A program made the translations under genes and the position numbers. Positions 37,701 to 45,636 of a DNA stretch of 64,000 bases are shown here, piece after piece; within the stretch, counting starts at the first letter, position 1; the number at the start of each line of letters is the position of its first letter. This DNA comes from Pelomonas sp. BJYL3 (GTDB lineage Bacteria; Pseudomonadota; Gammaproteobacteria; Burkholderiales; Burkholderiaceae_C). The stretch is taken from contig NZ_JANZKX010000004.1 in assembly GCF_027257975.1 (NCBI RefSeq), forward strand, positions 372,001 to 436,000, written 5' to 3'. The notes under the pieces are model-generated. The model saw only the letters and a program-made list of their open reading frames with translations. It had not been told where the DNA came from and ran no database searches.

Positions 37701-38154
37701 CGGCCGGACGTATCGGAACGCCTGCGAGGCCGTCATAGTCCACCAGGTTTTGGAGCGGCTCAATGCAGGCAATCGCGGGCGCAAGCCTCTGAATGTCGCG
37801 GTGATTGCGGGCTACTCGGCCCAAGTCAACGAACTCGGGCAGCGCATTCAAGGTGCAGCGAAGCCTCTTCAGAACTTGGAGATTGTCATTAACACCGTTG
37901 ATGCGTTTCAAGGCAAGGACGCCGACATCTGCATCTACAGCGTGACGAGGTCCAACGGTGAGCACAGGCTCGGATTCCAGCGAGAAGTTCAGCGGCTAAA
38001 CGTCGCGCTATCGCGAGGACGGGACTCGCTCATCATCGTCGGCGACGACATGTTCTGCCGAGGCGTCACCTCAAAGAATCCTTTCCTCAAGGTGCTCGCG
38101 CACATTGATAACCACCCTGACGAATGCGGGTTCGTTCGCTATGACCGAATTTGA
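34750..38154 (+). CDS. Ser/Thr protein kinase - superfamily 1 helicase fusion
   Basis: A 1134-residue two-enzyme protein. Residues about 14-270 form a Hanks-type kinase with all key residues: VAIK-type lysine (LALKVP, Lys44), HRDIKPEN (136-143), DFG (156-158) and an activation loop SSGTPPYTPPE. A middle region (about 270-560) of unknown fold is charged and partly coiled. The C-terminal half is a UPF1/DNA2-like helicase: GPPGTGKT (580-587), a DEVS variant of DEAD (about 852), GDPQQLPP (about 877) and the C-terminal VDAFQGKDADI and NVALSRGRDSLIIVGD motifs. A coiled-coil insert lies between motif I and II. The next gene overlaps by 14 bases. AAGGAG lies 9 bases upstream of the start. No known system with exactly this fusion comes to mind. 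Confidence 0.85.
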   Translation: MNSDSLGGQVLCGRYRVLETLKPGGMARVYKVVDNTSNRTLALKVPTSSSNEALAVLAFDREREALENLRHPSIVELVEVGETEQQDRYLALEWLPGCLNEQLTAGSRWTWEDFYADVGAPLVSALAAAHRRDIAHRDIKPENLRFDDFGRLKVTDFGIAKARSGIQLGQTFKSSGTPPYTPPEEDDGTNSYARDTFSWATVALACLSGRTFANLGEVKDSLAALPQDAAPISLLESCLSLSPRDRPANGTDLQVQVEAFHRKYVDRRPLQITVQLSTQALSELAQKLGDRRPEDCVSFLQADLSTSLHGYIVNEQDRSVRFIGATLDITCKAVDNSELFRVMSARVLELERAENERRQASELHAITLNVLAPLAPARGAANQRAFWLRLETEEAHRQREIDKAERERWFDCWAAVLREKDRIQRTRKLNIPFVTMRARNEKAVAVCEGELSEDRLPDRLVFRPASGRPFLFEVLDVFGDEITLKPLNLDVAELPTGSGVLESNEYGQSQPVARQRIALETVRRERAASPALKSLVCAPENARLPEPGGIPPGYAKDLNGEKRELIERALGLNSILMVEGPPGTGKTTFIAELIALYLYVFPTARVLLSSQTHTALDHVLIKLIEKDLGHDVVRIHGERIEKIDSLARPLILDLKTRSWIERVEERARKYVKDRAEQLGLDTTEVEVVVLGEQRHILLEELRSYERELAAVLSDGPAVSVAEGEASDEEAVNKTSTLIDEREHLGDQIKAIKRRLTKVEGKLRALGDFGEAIASSSDEMSREWMDALSKSHVDGAEFLKSQVGLQLEWFARLGVSRDFHGAVLGEARVVAGTCVGLASVPAFSELEFDLCIVDEVSKATPTETLIPMSRSKRWVLVGDPQQLPPYSELDRKKVLDQRYPIEQAEATLLDILTPRLPDACKAQLTEQRRMVTGIGNLVSDVFYDSKLVTIRKAEDRDTVTAKLHPLAVEWHTTSAIAKRREQEMTGRTYRNACEAVIVHQVLERLNAGNRGRKPLNVAVIAGYSAQVNELGQRIQGAAKPLQNLEIVINTVDAFQGKDADICIYSVTRSNGEHRLGFQREVQRLNVALSRGRDSLIIVGDDMFCRGVTSKNPFLKVLAHIDNHPDECGFVRYDRI

Positions 38155-39607
38155 TGCGGTAGCCGAGCATCACCAGACGATGGATGGGATGTCGCTGGTC
38201 GACTACCTCCCTATCGCCCTGCCCATCTACCTGTTGCAGATTGAGGCGCTAGTCGCGGAGAAACGCGAACTCATGCCGGTGGAGGAGTTCGTTCTTAAAG
38301 CCATCAGCATGGGCGTTCGCTCAGGCCCAGACGTTCTGGGGACCTTGGGGCTTGGCTCCGGATACGGCGAGAAGGTTCTTCAGTCCCTAGCTGATGACGA
38401 GTACATCGCTCAGAAGCCGGAGTTGGTGATTCGTCCCAAAGGGGTCAACGTACTGTCCGAAGCCGGCGAGCGCAGGATTTATGAGAAGGTGCTTACCGTA
38501 GCTTGGAATCCGGTGACGCAGCAGGTCATGCGCGACAAGCACCTGTTGAAGAAGTCCGGTGAGCTGAAGCTTGCCAGAGTGGTGCGGGTCGTTCCGCCAA
38601 GCACAAAACTTCCCCCCCTTATAGAGCTACCGCTGGAGCGCCTTCCCACGTGGCAGCTCGAAAAGGGTGAGCAGGTAATCCGGTTCTTGGAGGTTCAACG
38701 CCGGTCGCTTCTTTACGTACCCGCAGTGCTGCTCATCTACGGTCGGGGCAAGGGCGAGCCTCTCGCACGCGTCGCAATTGACGGGGTCATAGACTCAAAC
38801 AGCAGCGTCGCAATTGCTCGGCATGAAATCCTGCCACGCCTGGGCGTCGACGGGCTGTTTGCGAGGCGCATGGGCGCGACGGCTGTCGAACCCCGTGTCA
38901 AGCCGCTCGGCGTACTGCCTGGGAACGAATCTCTCGCCGACCTTCTGAGGCTCAAAAGCACGCTACAGGTTGGTATCTCCGGGCTGGAACGCAAAGATTC
39001 CCCCGACGCGGCCGTTAAGCTTGATGCGAAGAAGGCTGAACTGGCGACAGTGCAGCTAAAGCTTACGCAGATTCCTGTGCGCGCACTGCTGCCCTTCGAG
39101 GTTCCCCAGCTTGTCGACGTGGCGCTTCAAAAAGCCAAGAACGACATCGTCATCACAACGACGCTGCCTATCGGTGAGCGGCTCACGTCGCTGCGGCTTC
39201 TGCTCCTTGACCAGGTGCTGCGTAAAGGCGTCAAGGTGCGAATCCTCATCTCTGACCGCCCGACCGAGGACGAGTTTGCAGTGAACGAAGGGCCGGGTCC
39301 CCTTCTTCGGACACTCAACGACATGATGACGGTGCACACCAACCTCGACGTGTCATTCCTACGGGACACGGACCGGGTTGTGTTTGAGGTACGGATAGAC
39401 GACACCCTTGTCGGCGTCTCGAACGAGCCTCCCCTTGGCGCCCGGTCTCGGGACCCTCTTGCGCGAGTCTTTTCTGGGTATCAGCTATCCGGCACAAAGC
39501 CCGTGCGAGCCTACGTAGAAAGCCATATGTCTGCGCAGCACCTCGCCGTGGTCGGAAAGATTAGGTTGCCTGCGCCAGTTCGCAAGGCATCCGGAAGAGC
39601 CAAGTAG
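38141..39607 (+). CDS. winged-helix protein with degenerate PLD-like C-terminal domain
   Basis: A 488-residue protein of unrecognised family, coupled to the kinase-helicase gene (ATG at 38141 lies 14 bases inside it). Residues about 40-115 look like a winged helix (LGSGYGEKVLQSLADDEYIAQ). The C-terminal third (QLVDVALQKAKNDIVITTTL, KGVKVRILIS, FEVRIDDTLVGVSNEPPLG) follows the order of a phospholipase D-like fold, but the His-x-Lys catalytic motif appears as QHLAVVG, so nuclease activity is doubtful. The role is probably nucleic-acid recognition or a partner for the helicase. The fold assignment is from pattern only. Confidence 0.6.
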   Translation: MTEFDAVAEHHQTMDGMSLVDYLPIALPIYLLQIEALVAEKRELMPVEEFVLKAISMGVRSGPDVLGTLGLGSGYGEKVLQSLADDEYIAQKPELVIRPKGVNVLSEAGERRIYEKVLTVAWNPVTQQVMRDKHLLKKSGELKLARVVRVVPPSTKLPPLIELPLERLPTWQLEKGEQVIRFLEVQRRSLLYVPAVLLIYGRGKGEPLARVAIDGVIDSNSSVAIARHEILPRLGVDGLFARRMGATAVEPRVKPLGVLPGNESLADLLRLKSTLQVGISGLERKDSPDAAVKLDAKKAELATVQLKLTQIPVRALLPFEVPQLVDVALQKAKNDIVITTTLPIGERLTSLRLLLLDQVLRKGVKVRILISDRPTEDEFAVNEGPGPLLRTLNDMMTVHTNLDVSFLRDTDRVVFEVRIDDTLVGVSNEPPLGARSRDPLARVFSGYQLSGTKPVRAYVESHMSAQHLAVVGKIRLPAPVRKASGRAK

Positions 39608-39659
39608 GTTCTGCGAGTTTGAGCTCGAGCTCATTAGCTTGGCGGTGCGCGGATAGCGA

Positions 39660-41369
39660 CTAGAGGAACTGGCAGCCATCGCGCTGGGGTGTCACGATCG
39701 TCGTGCGACGGATAGCGCGCGTGACCGCGACCCGCAGTGCCAGCCGCGATTGCGCGATGCGCCTGGCATCGGCGTTCGCCGCCACGATGCGCCCAGAGAA
39801 GATGCCCTCATAGATGACGACCTCGTCGAACTCCTTCCCCTTGGCCTTGTGGATGGTCATCAAGTGCAGCCCACGCCATTCCTTCTGCGCGGCGACGAAG
39901 TGCTCTTGAAGCAGGGCGTCGCCAAGCGCTGCCTCTGCACCGGCATAGTCGCCCTGCGCCCTCCACATCTCGCTGAGCGCCGTGCGCAACGCGGAACCCC
40001 TGTGCAACAGCCGGAGGAAACGAGCATCGTCAGCCACCCGGGCTACCTGGGGCGCGATGGACGAGGAGATCAGCCCTCGCATCGCAGCCCAGTCTTCCTC
40101 GGGGTTTCCTGTGAGCCTCAGATCTGCGCGTTCGGCCGCGATCCTCTGGCACTCATTGACGACAAGCTCCCTGTTCTTGCCGCGGATCTTTCCCGTCGAC
40201 ATGTAATTGCCGATCGCGCCTGCGAGGTCCATCTCGGCCTGCGCAGGAGCCTTATTGCCACCGCGGCCACGGATATGAGTGTGCAGCGTGGCGACCAACC
40301 GTGACGCCAGCGCCGCGGCAGGGCCGCCTGCCAGCAGCACAGCAATGACATTTGCAGCCAAAGACGGCGATTCCGCGTCCATCGCCACGTCGTGCCGAAG
40401 TGCGGGCAGGCCATCCAGGTCCGAGGACAGGTACTGCGAGAACTGCAGCATGAATGCCCTTGACGGCACGAGGACGACCACCGAAGTGTTTGGCTGGTCG
40501 CGCACACGCCGGAGAGCGGCCAGCACCTCCGTCTTCGCCCGGAAATGCGGGCTCTGGTTTCTGCGGAAGCCGTAGCGCACGATCTTCACGTGCGTGTACT
40601 CCTTGCCGCGGTTCCGATCCGTCAACAAATCGTTGCCGAAGGCGGTGATGTCCGTCCCGTTGCTTCGATGGTTCTCGCCAGAGAAATCGAAACTCCCAGG
40701 CTGGAACGCCTCGACGAATTCACCCAGGCGGCGGGGATCGGCACCCCGGAACTCGTAGATACGTTGCTCGGGGTCGCCGAGTGCGATTAGGCGGCTATGT
40801 CGACCCAACTCGCGGATCAGGGCCCACTCGTCGGCATTGGTGTCCTGGAATTCGTCGAGGATCACCATGGGATAGGCATCGCAGTAGATGTTCGCCAACC
40901 GGACGCTGCGCCGGAAGAGTTGCGCAACCAACCGGGCGAACAGGTCGAAATGCAGCCGCCCTTCCTCTTCGAACAGGCGAAGCATCTCCTGGTCTCGGGC
41001 GCTTGCGTCCACGTCAGCAAAGTGGGCCGCGGCCTCCGGCGGAGGCAGGAGGGTAATCGCCTTCACAGCGTTCAACAGATAGCCGTGGCTGCGCAGGATG
41101 CTCCATGCGAACCCGTGATACGTGTTGATCTCAAGGTGCTTGAGCTCCTCCGGAGAGATGAGCTCCGCCGCCTTCTCGAGGATGCGCGCGACCGTCGGCC
41201 TCGCAAAGCTCAGGAACAGCACCTTCTGGCCCGGCTTCAGCGCTCCGCCGGCAACCTGCTGCTGGGCCTTCACGAGCGCCACGTGGGTCTTGCCAGCCCC
41301 CGGGCCGGCGAGGGCCAACGCGTGTCCGGGGCAGGCCAGGAAGGCAAGCTTCTGCGAACTCCAGGCCAT
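39660..41369 (-). CDS. gajB: UvrD-like helicase, Gabija GajB-like
   Basis: A 569-residue superfamily 1A helicase, longer than the roughly 500 residues of the original GajB. Motifs: GPGAGKTHV (Walker A), ILDEFQDTN (Walker B), ALGDPEQRIYEFRGAD, a C-terminal MTIHKAKGKEFDEV and VAVTRAIRRT. It follows the OLD nuclease gene with a gap of 5 bases; in Gabija the helicase senses DNA ends and nucleotide depletion with GajA. The ATG at 41369 begins MAWSSQKLAFL, placing the Walker A near residue 26; an upstream frame start would overlap gajA by 64 bases. Confidence 0.75.
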   Translation of the reverse strand: MAWSSQKLAFLACPGHALALAGPGAGKTHVALVKAQQQVAGGALKPGQKVLFLSFARPTVARILEKAAELISPEELKHLEINTYHGFAWSILRSHGYLLNAVKAITLLPPPEAAAHFADVDASARDQEMLRLFEEEGRLHFDLFARLVAQLFRRSVRLANIYCDAYPMVILDEFQDTNADEWALIRELGRHSRLIALGDPEQRIYEFRGADPRRLGEFVEAFQPGSFDFSGENHRSNGTDITAFGNDLLTDRNRGKEYTHVKIVRYGFRRNQSPHFRAKTEVLAALRRVRDQPNTSVVVLVPSRAFMLQFSQYLSSDLDGLPALRHDVAMDAESPSLAANVIAVLLAGGPAAALASRLVATLHTHIRGRGGNKAPAQAEMDLAGAIGNYMSTGKIRGKNRELVVNECQRIAAERADLRLTGNPEEDWAAMRGLISSSIAPQVARVADDARFLRLLHRGSALRTALSEMWRAQGDYAGAEAALGDALLQEHFVAAQKEWRGLHLMTIHKAKGKEFDEVVIYEGIFSGRIVAANADARRIAQSRLALRVAVTRAIRRTTIVTPQRDGCQFL

Positions 41370-41374
41370 GGGCT

Positions 41375-43153
41375 TCAGGCCGCGGTGGGTTCGACTGGAG
41401 GCGCAGGCTCGATGACCTGGAATATGCCGTGCAGGCATTGGGCAATGTATTCAGGCATCTCCTGCCAGCCCTGGCAAGACGCCAGCAGGTCGGCCGCTTG
41501 CCCACTGCCTTTGCCCCAGGCGAAGTATTGCGAGAGCGCGTTCCTCAGGGTGGCCAGATCGGACTCTGCCCGCGGTACCACAGGCAACAGGTGCTGCGGC
41601 CAGTCGCCCTCCGCCACCACACCCAGCGCGTAACGCCGGATCGCGGTCTCGTTGGTCCCCTGCAGCACCAGCGACTCAAATCCTTTCATCTTTGATTCGT
41701 ACGGATGGTCGACGGCGGCACGAATGAGGGCGAGTTGTGCTTCGTCCTGCTTGTCGAACACCGCAAAGACGATCTTGCCTAGGGCCCTGAAGAAGTGACC
41801 GAGCGGTGCAACTTGGGAGTCCGTCTTGGCATCGATGACCGCCACGCCGAGCGCCTCCAGCGATTTGAAATACTGTGGATCGGTCTTGCTGAGCGTGCGT
41901 GCGGCCGCCGGCAGCGCGTCGAACTCCGTCCGCCCTTCGACGATAAGGACATACTTGGCGAGCAATGCCTCGCAGAAGCGCGCCCGGAACTCCGCCTTGT
42001 AAGCCTTCGGCTTGATCGTTGGCGGCAGGCTGGTGGAGACGGAAGTCAGCACGCCGCTCGCGCGCTTGAGCACCTTGATCTGGGCTGGCTCGAACTCCTC
42101 GAGCACGTACGGCGAGTGCGACGTGAAGAGGGCCTGGGCTGACTTCTCGCGCACGCTGTTGACGATGCGCTTCTGCGTGTGCGGAGGCAGCGCCGTCTCG
42201 GGCTCCTCCATGGCGAAGATGACGTTCTGCTTGAGCTCGGCAATGATGGACAGCAACGCGAGCACCAGCGTATTGATGGTGCCCGTTCCTTGGTGCTGGT
42301 ACGGCGCCGCGTAGGTGCTGCCGTCCGCACGCCTGGCGCCCGTTCCCATGAAGACCGTCAGAGTTCGACGCAGGGTCTCACGGGTGAGATCCGAGACGCG
42401 CATGTGCGGATCCTCCGCCCAGTCAGACGGGACAAACTTCTTGATCGAGGCATGCACTGCGGCTAGCAGCGTGGTGACGCCGAGTTCAGGTTTGTCGGCG
42501 ACCGGCAGGACGCGCAGCGAAGCCAGCAGTTCCTCCCACATCTTGAGGCGCGAGTCCTGAAGGCGCAGGATCACGTCCAGCAGCGACCCGCGCTCCAGGC
42601 TGAGCGCGCGCGAACCGGTGCGCACCGTTCGCAGGTACAGGAAGCCGCACTTGCGCTTATCGGAGGCACGGAACGTTTGGTACTCGCCTGCTCCGATTGG
42701 GACGGGCAGCGCGAAGAACGTATTGCCCAGGAAATCGTCTTCCTCCGCGTCGTAGGCGCCACGGAAGAAGACGCGCAGCGCTGGCCGAACCCCGGCGGCG
42801 TCGGTGCCCTCGACCGGCGGGCCGGCTAGCAGCGTCTTCGCATTCGTGTCCCACCATTCCAGGTGCTCGCGGAAGTGCCGGAGTTGCTCCTCGTTGAGGT
42901 CGGCGACGATGACCTCGACTCCCAGAAGGATCGGCTGCCCTTCAGCGCTGAGGTACTGGCCCGCGTAGAAGTCATGCTCGTCGACGACCGGGCGACGGGA
43001 GAGCCGCTCTGGGCCCAGTACGAGGTCAATCGCCTCAAGCAGCGTGGACTTGCCTGCGTTGTTGTCGCCAACGAGCACGCTGTGTCCATCGAAGTGAACG
43101 GTGCCCTGCGCGATCCCTCGGAAGTTCGCGACCCTGACCTGAACAATCTTCAT
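41375..43153 (-). CDS. gajA: OLD-family ATPase/TOPRIM nuclease, Gabija GajA-like
   Basis: A 592-residue ABC-type ATPase fused to a TOPRIM nuclease, close to the roughly 580 residues of GajA. Walker A GDNNAGKST (29-37), Walker B IFAMEEPETALPP, then the TOPRIM motifs VLIVEGRTEFDALP and FAVFDKQDE carrying the acidic metal ligands. A UvrD-like helicase follows directly, which is what separates Gabija-like class 2 OLD proteins from solitary OLDs. Expected role: sequence-specific DNA nicking and cleavage released when nucleotides fall during phage infection. Cargo of the transposon. Confidence 0.78.
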   Translation of the reverse strand: MKIVQVRVANFRGIAQGTVHFDGHSVLVGDNNAGKSTLLEAIDLVLGPERLSRRPVVDEHDFYAGQYLSAEGQPILLGVEVIVADLNEEQLRHFREHLEWWDTNAKTLLAGPPVEGTDAAGVRPALRVFFRGAYDAEEDDFLGNTFFALPVPIGAGEYQTFRASDKRKCGFLYLRTVRTGSRALSLERGSLLDVILRLQDSRLKMWEELLASLRVLPVADKPELGVTTLLAAVHASIKKFVPSDWAEDPHMRVSDLTRETLRRTLTVFMGTGARRADGSTYAAPYQHQGTGTINTLVLALLSIIAELKQNVIFAMEEPETALPPHTQKRIVNSVREKSAQALFTSHSPYVLEEFEPAQIKVLKRASGVLTSVSTSLPPTIKPKAYKAEFRARFCEALLAKYVLIVEGRTEFDALPAAARTLSKTDPQYFKSLEALGVAVIDAKTDSQVAPLGHFFRALGKIVFAVFDKQDEAQLALIRAAVDHPYESKMKGFESLVLQGTNETAIRRYALGVVAEGDWPQHLLPVVPRAESDLATLRNALSQYFAWGKGSGQAADLLASCQGWQEMPEYIAQCLHGIFQVIEPAPPVEPTAA

Positions 43154-43556
43154 GGAAGCCTCCCTCTTGGTGGCTCGTTAGCGCGACCACTTACATTCGA
43201 TTATGCATACGCACTCTGCGGCAATGGAGTCAAAGGTAGGTCGCTTCCGGCGTCGGCGCTGCACCGGAATGGCTGCCTTGCCAGCGAGAGCTGGCCTGCC
43301 ACGGGAACGCGCCGGTTGGCCGCTTCCGGCGCATTTCTGTCATGTGATCCCCATTTGATGTGGATCCGACACCTCCTTCAAAAGTGCTGCAGGTTCGTTC
43401 GGGCTACCCAGAAAAGGAATGGAACGACCCCGTCCGCGCCCCATAAGCCGAGCCCCCGCACAGGCAGTGCAACGCCAGCAAGCGCAAACCCAGCCGCCCC
43501 CTAGGTCTTGGCTGGGCTTGCCAACATGCCGCGCGACGCACGGCCTGCTCCTGGGG
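43154..43556. other. intergenic region between Gabija-like genes and tniQ
   Basis: About 400 bases holding the gajA promoter region and the end of the transposition operon. It contains a perfect 11-base direct repeat CGCTTCCGGCG (43242-43252 and 43321-43331) and a hairpin GCCAGC-gaga-GCTGGC (43280-43295) without a T tract. No gene is convincing here. Confidence 0.5.
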
Positions 43557-44498
43557 CTAGTACAGCTCCGGCTCACCCATGAACCGGCTCCGACATTTCC
43601 CCGCCTTCAGCACTTCCAAGATCGGCACCCCCGCCGCCGCGGCGAACTTGATCACGGCTCCAAGGCTGATGACTTGGCGCTCCCACTCTGGCCGCCTAGA
43701 TCGACTGAGGTAGACGGAGTTGGTCCGCAGTTGGCGGACCACATCCATCTGGAACTCAAGGCCCGTCCGCAACTTGGCCAGCTCATAGGCCCACTCAAGA
43801 TCCGGCCAGCGCGGTTCATTGCCAAGCGCCGGCATGTCGCGCACCAGGTCGGCAAACAGCTCAGCGTGATGGGCATCCCAGGCAGCTGAAGGGGTCTGCC
43901 CCTCTTGGTGCTCGTCCGCGGGAGTCGTTGCGCGCATGAGAGGGCTCCCACACTGCCGGCACCCCACTGGGGGAGCCCAGCCGTCGGGTCCACGCTGCTC
44001 TGTACTGCCGCATCGTGGGCACGCGCCTTCAAGCAAGGTGCCGTGCCTGTGGCAACGCTCATGAAAGCAGAAATTCCAGACCAATCGGTGATAGGTCGGG
44101 CGCCCGGCCTCAATGTCCTCCTGCCAACACGCCGAGCACCAGACAGGGGACTTCCTGACGTACCGCCGCAGAGCAATCGTGTGGTCACCCCACGGCATCC
44201 CCAGCACCGCGACCGAAGGAACCCCCGTCAGCCGGGCCAGGCGAAGGCCCGTCAGCCCTGGGGCGGTGCCCCAGTACGGTTGCAGGCTGCCGTCACTCTT
44301 ATAGCGTTCCCCTTCCATGCGGGGCAGCGACCGCACGTAGTCCGACAACTCCCGCTCGGTGACCCCGTGGACAGCGGCCAAGCGGTTGATATAGCCGTTG
44401 AGCGACTCGCAGTCGGACGTGCCCACGCCAATCGGCTCGAGGCTGGACAGGATGACCCGCGAAGGAATCGGGGGATGCAGCGACTCACGCATGTGCAC
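43557..44498 (-). CDS. tniQ: TniQ family target-site protein
   Basis: A 313-residue TniQ/TnsD-type protein. The conserved head (SLNGYINRLA, WGTAPGLTGLRLARLTG) is followed by paired zinc sites: CSACW and CFHERC, then CPRC and CRQC. TniQ proteins bind target DNA and recruit TnsC. It is short compared with TnsD of Tn7 (about 500 residues), but a C-terminal helical part of about 100 residues remains. Insertion beside tRNA-Arg suggests that this protein recognises the tRNA gene. Its start overlaps the tnsC stop by 14 bases. Confidence 0.85.
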   Translation of the reverse strand: MHMRESLHPPIPSRVILSSLEPIGVGTSDCESLNGYINRLAAVHGVTERELSDYVRSLPRMEGERYKSDGSLQPYWGTAPGLTGLRLARLTGVPSVAVLGMPWGDHTIALRRYVRKSPVWCSACWQEDIEAGRPTYHRLVWNFCFHERCHRHGTLLEGACPRCGSTEQRGPDGWAPPVGCRQCGSPLMRATTPADEHQEGQTPSAAWDAHHAELFADLVRDMPALGNEPRWPDLEWAYELAKLRTGLEFQMDVVRQLRTNSVYLSRSRRPEWERQVISLGAVIKFAAAAGVPILEVLKAGKCRSRFMGEPELY

Positions 44499-45636
44499 CT
44501 CCGCTCAGGCCACCAGCCACAGGAGGAACGGAATCGCGCGTCGGGCTTCGAACACCGACCTTGCCAGGCCTTCCTCCCTTGCCGGACCCTTCCTTCGGCG
44601 TCGTCGATGAGCTGCCAGAGGCCGGAGCGCCCAGCACCATGACTTCGATGCGGCGATCCGTGTCCGGTGAGGCCAGATCTTCGCCATCATGGATGTCCTT
44701 GACGATGCGCGTAATGGCTCGGCCCGACAGGCGCGTTCGCCGGAAGTCCTCGATCGTCAGGTGGGACCGCACCTCCATGCGTGCACGCGACATGGCGCGT
44801 GCACACCAATCCTTCAAGATGCCGATGCATCCCACCGAGCCGGCATAGAAGAAGTCGAACTCGGCCTCGACATTCGGAAAGACCTCGGCGCCGCTGCGCG
44901 AGAGAAAGGTCTGCACACAGCTGGCAAACGCATTCCTGTCGTCGACTTCACCATGCCTGTAGCGCCCGAAGTGAACCACCTCCGTGCGGCGGGCCAGTTG
45001 AGCGGAGACCTGCAGGTGCACAAGCAGCTGGTAGGTGCCAACAAGCACGAGCTTGACCCCACAGCTCTGGGCCACGGACTTGAGCACGTCGTACTGGTCC
45101 CCAATGCCGCCAGCGCGCGCGCCCATGAGGATGTGCTGCGCCTCATCGATGAACCAGTACTTCAACCGACGCCGCTTCATTTCCCGGCTCAGCCGCAGGC
45201 GCAGCGTGGCCGCGGTGAGCGACTCGCCGACACGCTTGTGCTGCTGCTCCCGCGCCTCGGGCGTGGGCCGCCGGTCGTCCACGAAGGGATCGCCGAGCGC
45301 GAGCAGGGCGTCGTGGTAGAGCACCTTCCAGTCGAAAGCACGAAAGCCGCTGGCTACGGCCGTGGTCGATATGAAAGGAACGAACTCGCGGTCGCTCATC
45401 ATCCGTGACTGCTCAGCCTGCAGGAGGTCCTTCATCAGCCGAGCAGCCAGCGTCGACTTGCCCACACCGGTGGGTCCGACCAGGCAGATAAGCTCGTAGC
45501 CCACACCATGGTTGAGGAGGAACTTCAGCTGCTCCAGGGCTTCGTGCTGCTGGTCATGCTTGATCACGAGCGAGGCGAAGCTGCTTGCGGAATCGGCGGC
45601 CGTAGCCGCCCCAGTCAAGTTGAGGCGGTGGCTCAT
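44485..45636 (-). CDS. tnsC: TnsC/TniB AAA+ ATPase
   Basis: A 383-residue ATPase that links the target protein to the transposase. Walker A GPTGVGKST (54-62) and Walker B YWFIDEAQHIL are clear, and the C-terminal part has the winged-helix-like stretch of TnsC proteins followed by a Ser/Gly/Thr-rich tail. The ATG shares one base with the tnsAB stop (TGATG), so the operon is translationally coupled. Confidence 0.87.
   Translation of the reverse strand: MSHRLNLTGAATAADSASSFASLVIKHDQQHEALEQLKFLLNHGVGYELICLVGPTGVGKSTLAARLMKDLLQAEQSRMMSDREFVPFISTTAVASGFRAFDWKVLYHDALLALGDPFVDDRRPTPEAREQQHKRVGESLTAATLRLRLSREMKRRRLKYWFIDEAQHILMGARAGGIGDQYDVLKSVAQSCGVKLVLVGTYQLLVHLQVSAQLARRTEVVHFGRYRHGEVDDRNAFASCVQTFLSRSGAEVFPNVEAEFDFFYAGSVGCIGILKDWCARAMSRARMEVRSHLTIEDFRRTRLSGRAITRIVKDIHDGEDLASPDTDRRIEVMVLGAPASGSSSTTPKEGSGKGGRPGKVGVRSPTRDSVPPVAGGLSGGAHA

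Noticed and set aside
34750-39607. DISARM or BREX assignment for the kinase-helicase module
   Set aside because: DISARM needs a DrmA helicase, a DUF1998 protein and a methylase; BREX needs PglZ and a PglX methylase. None is in the window, so only the general resemblance remains.
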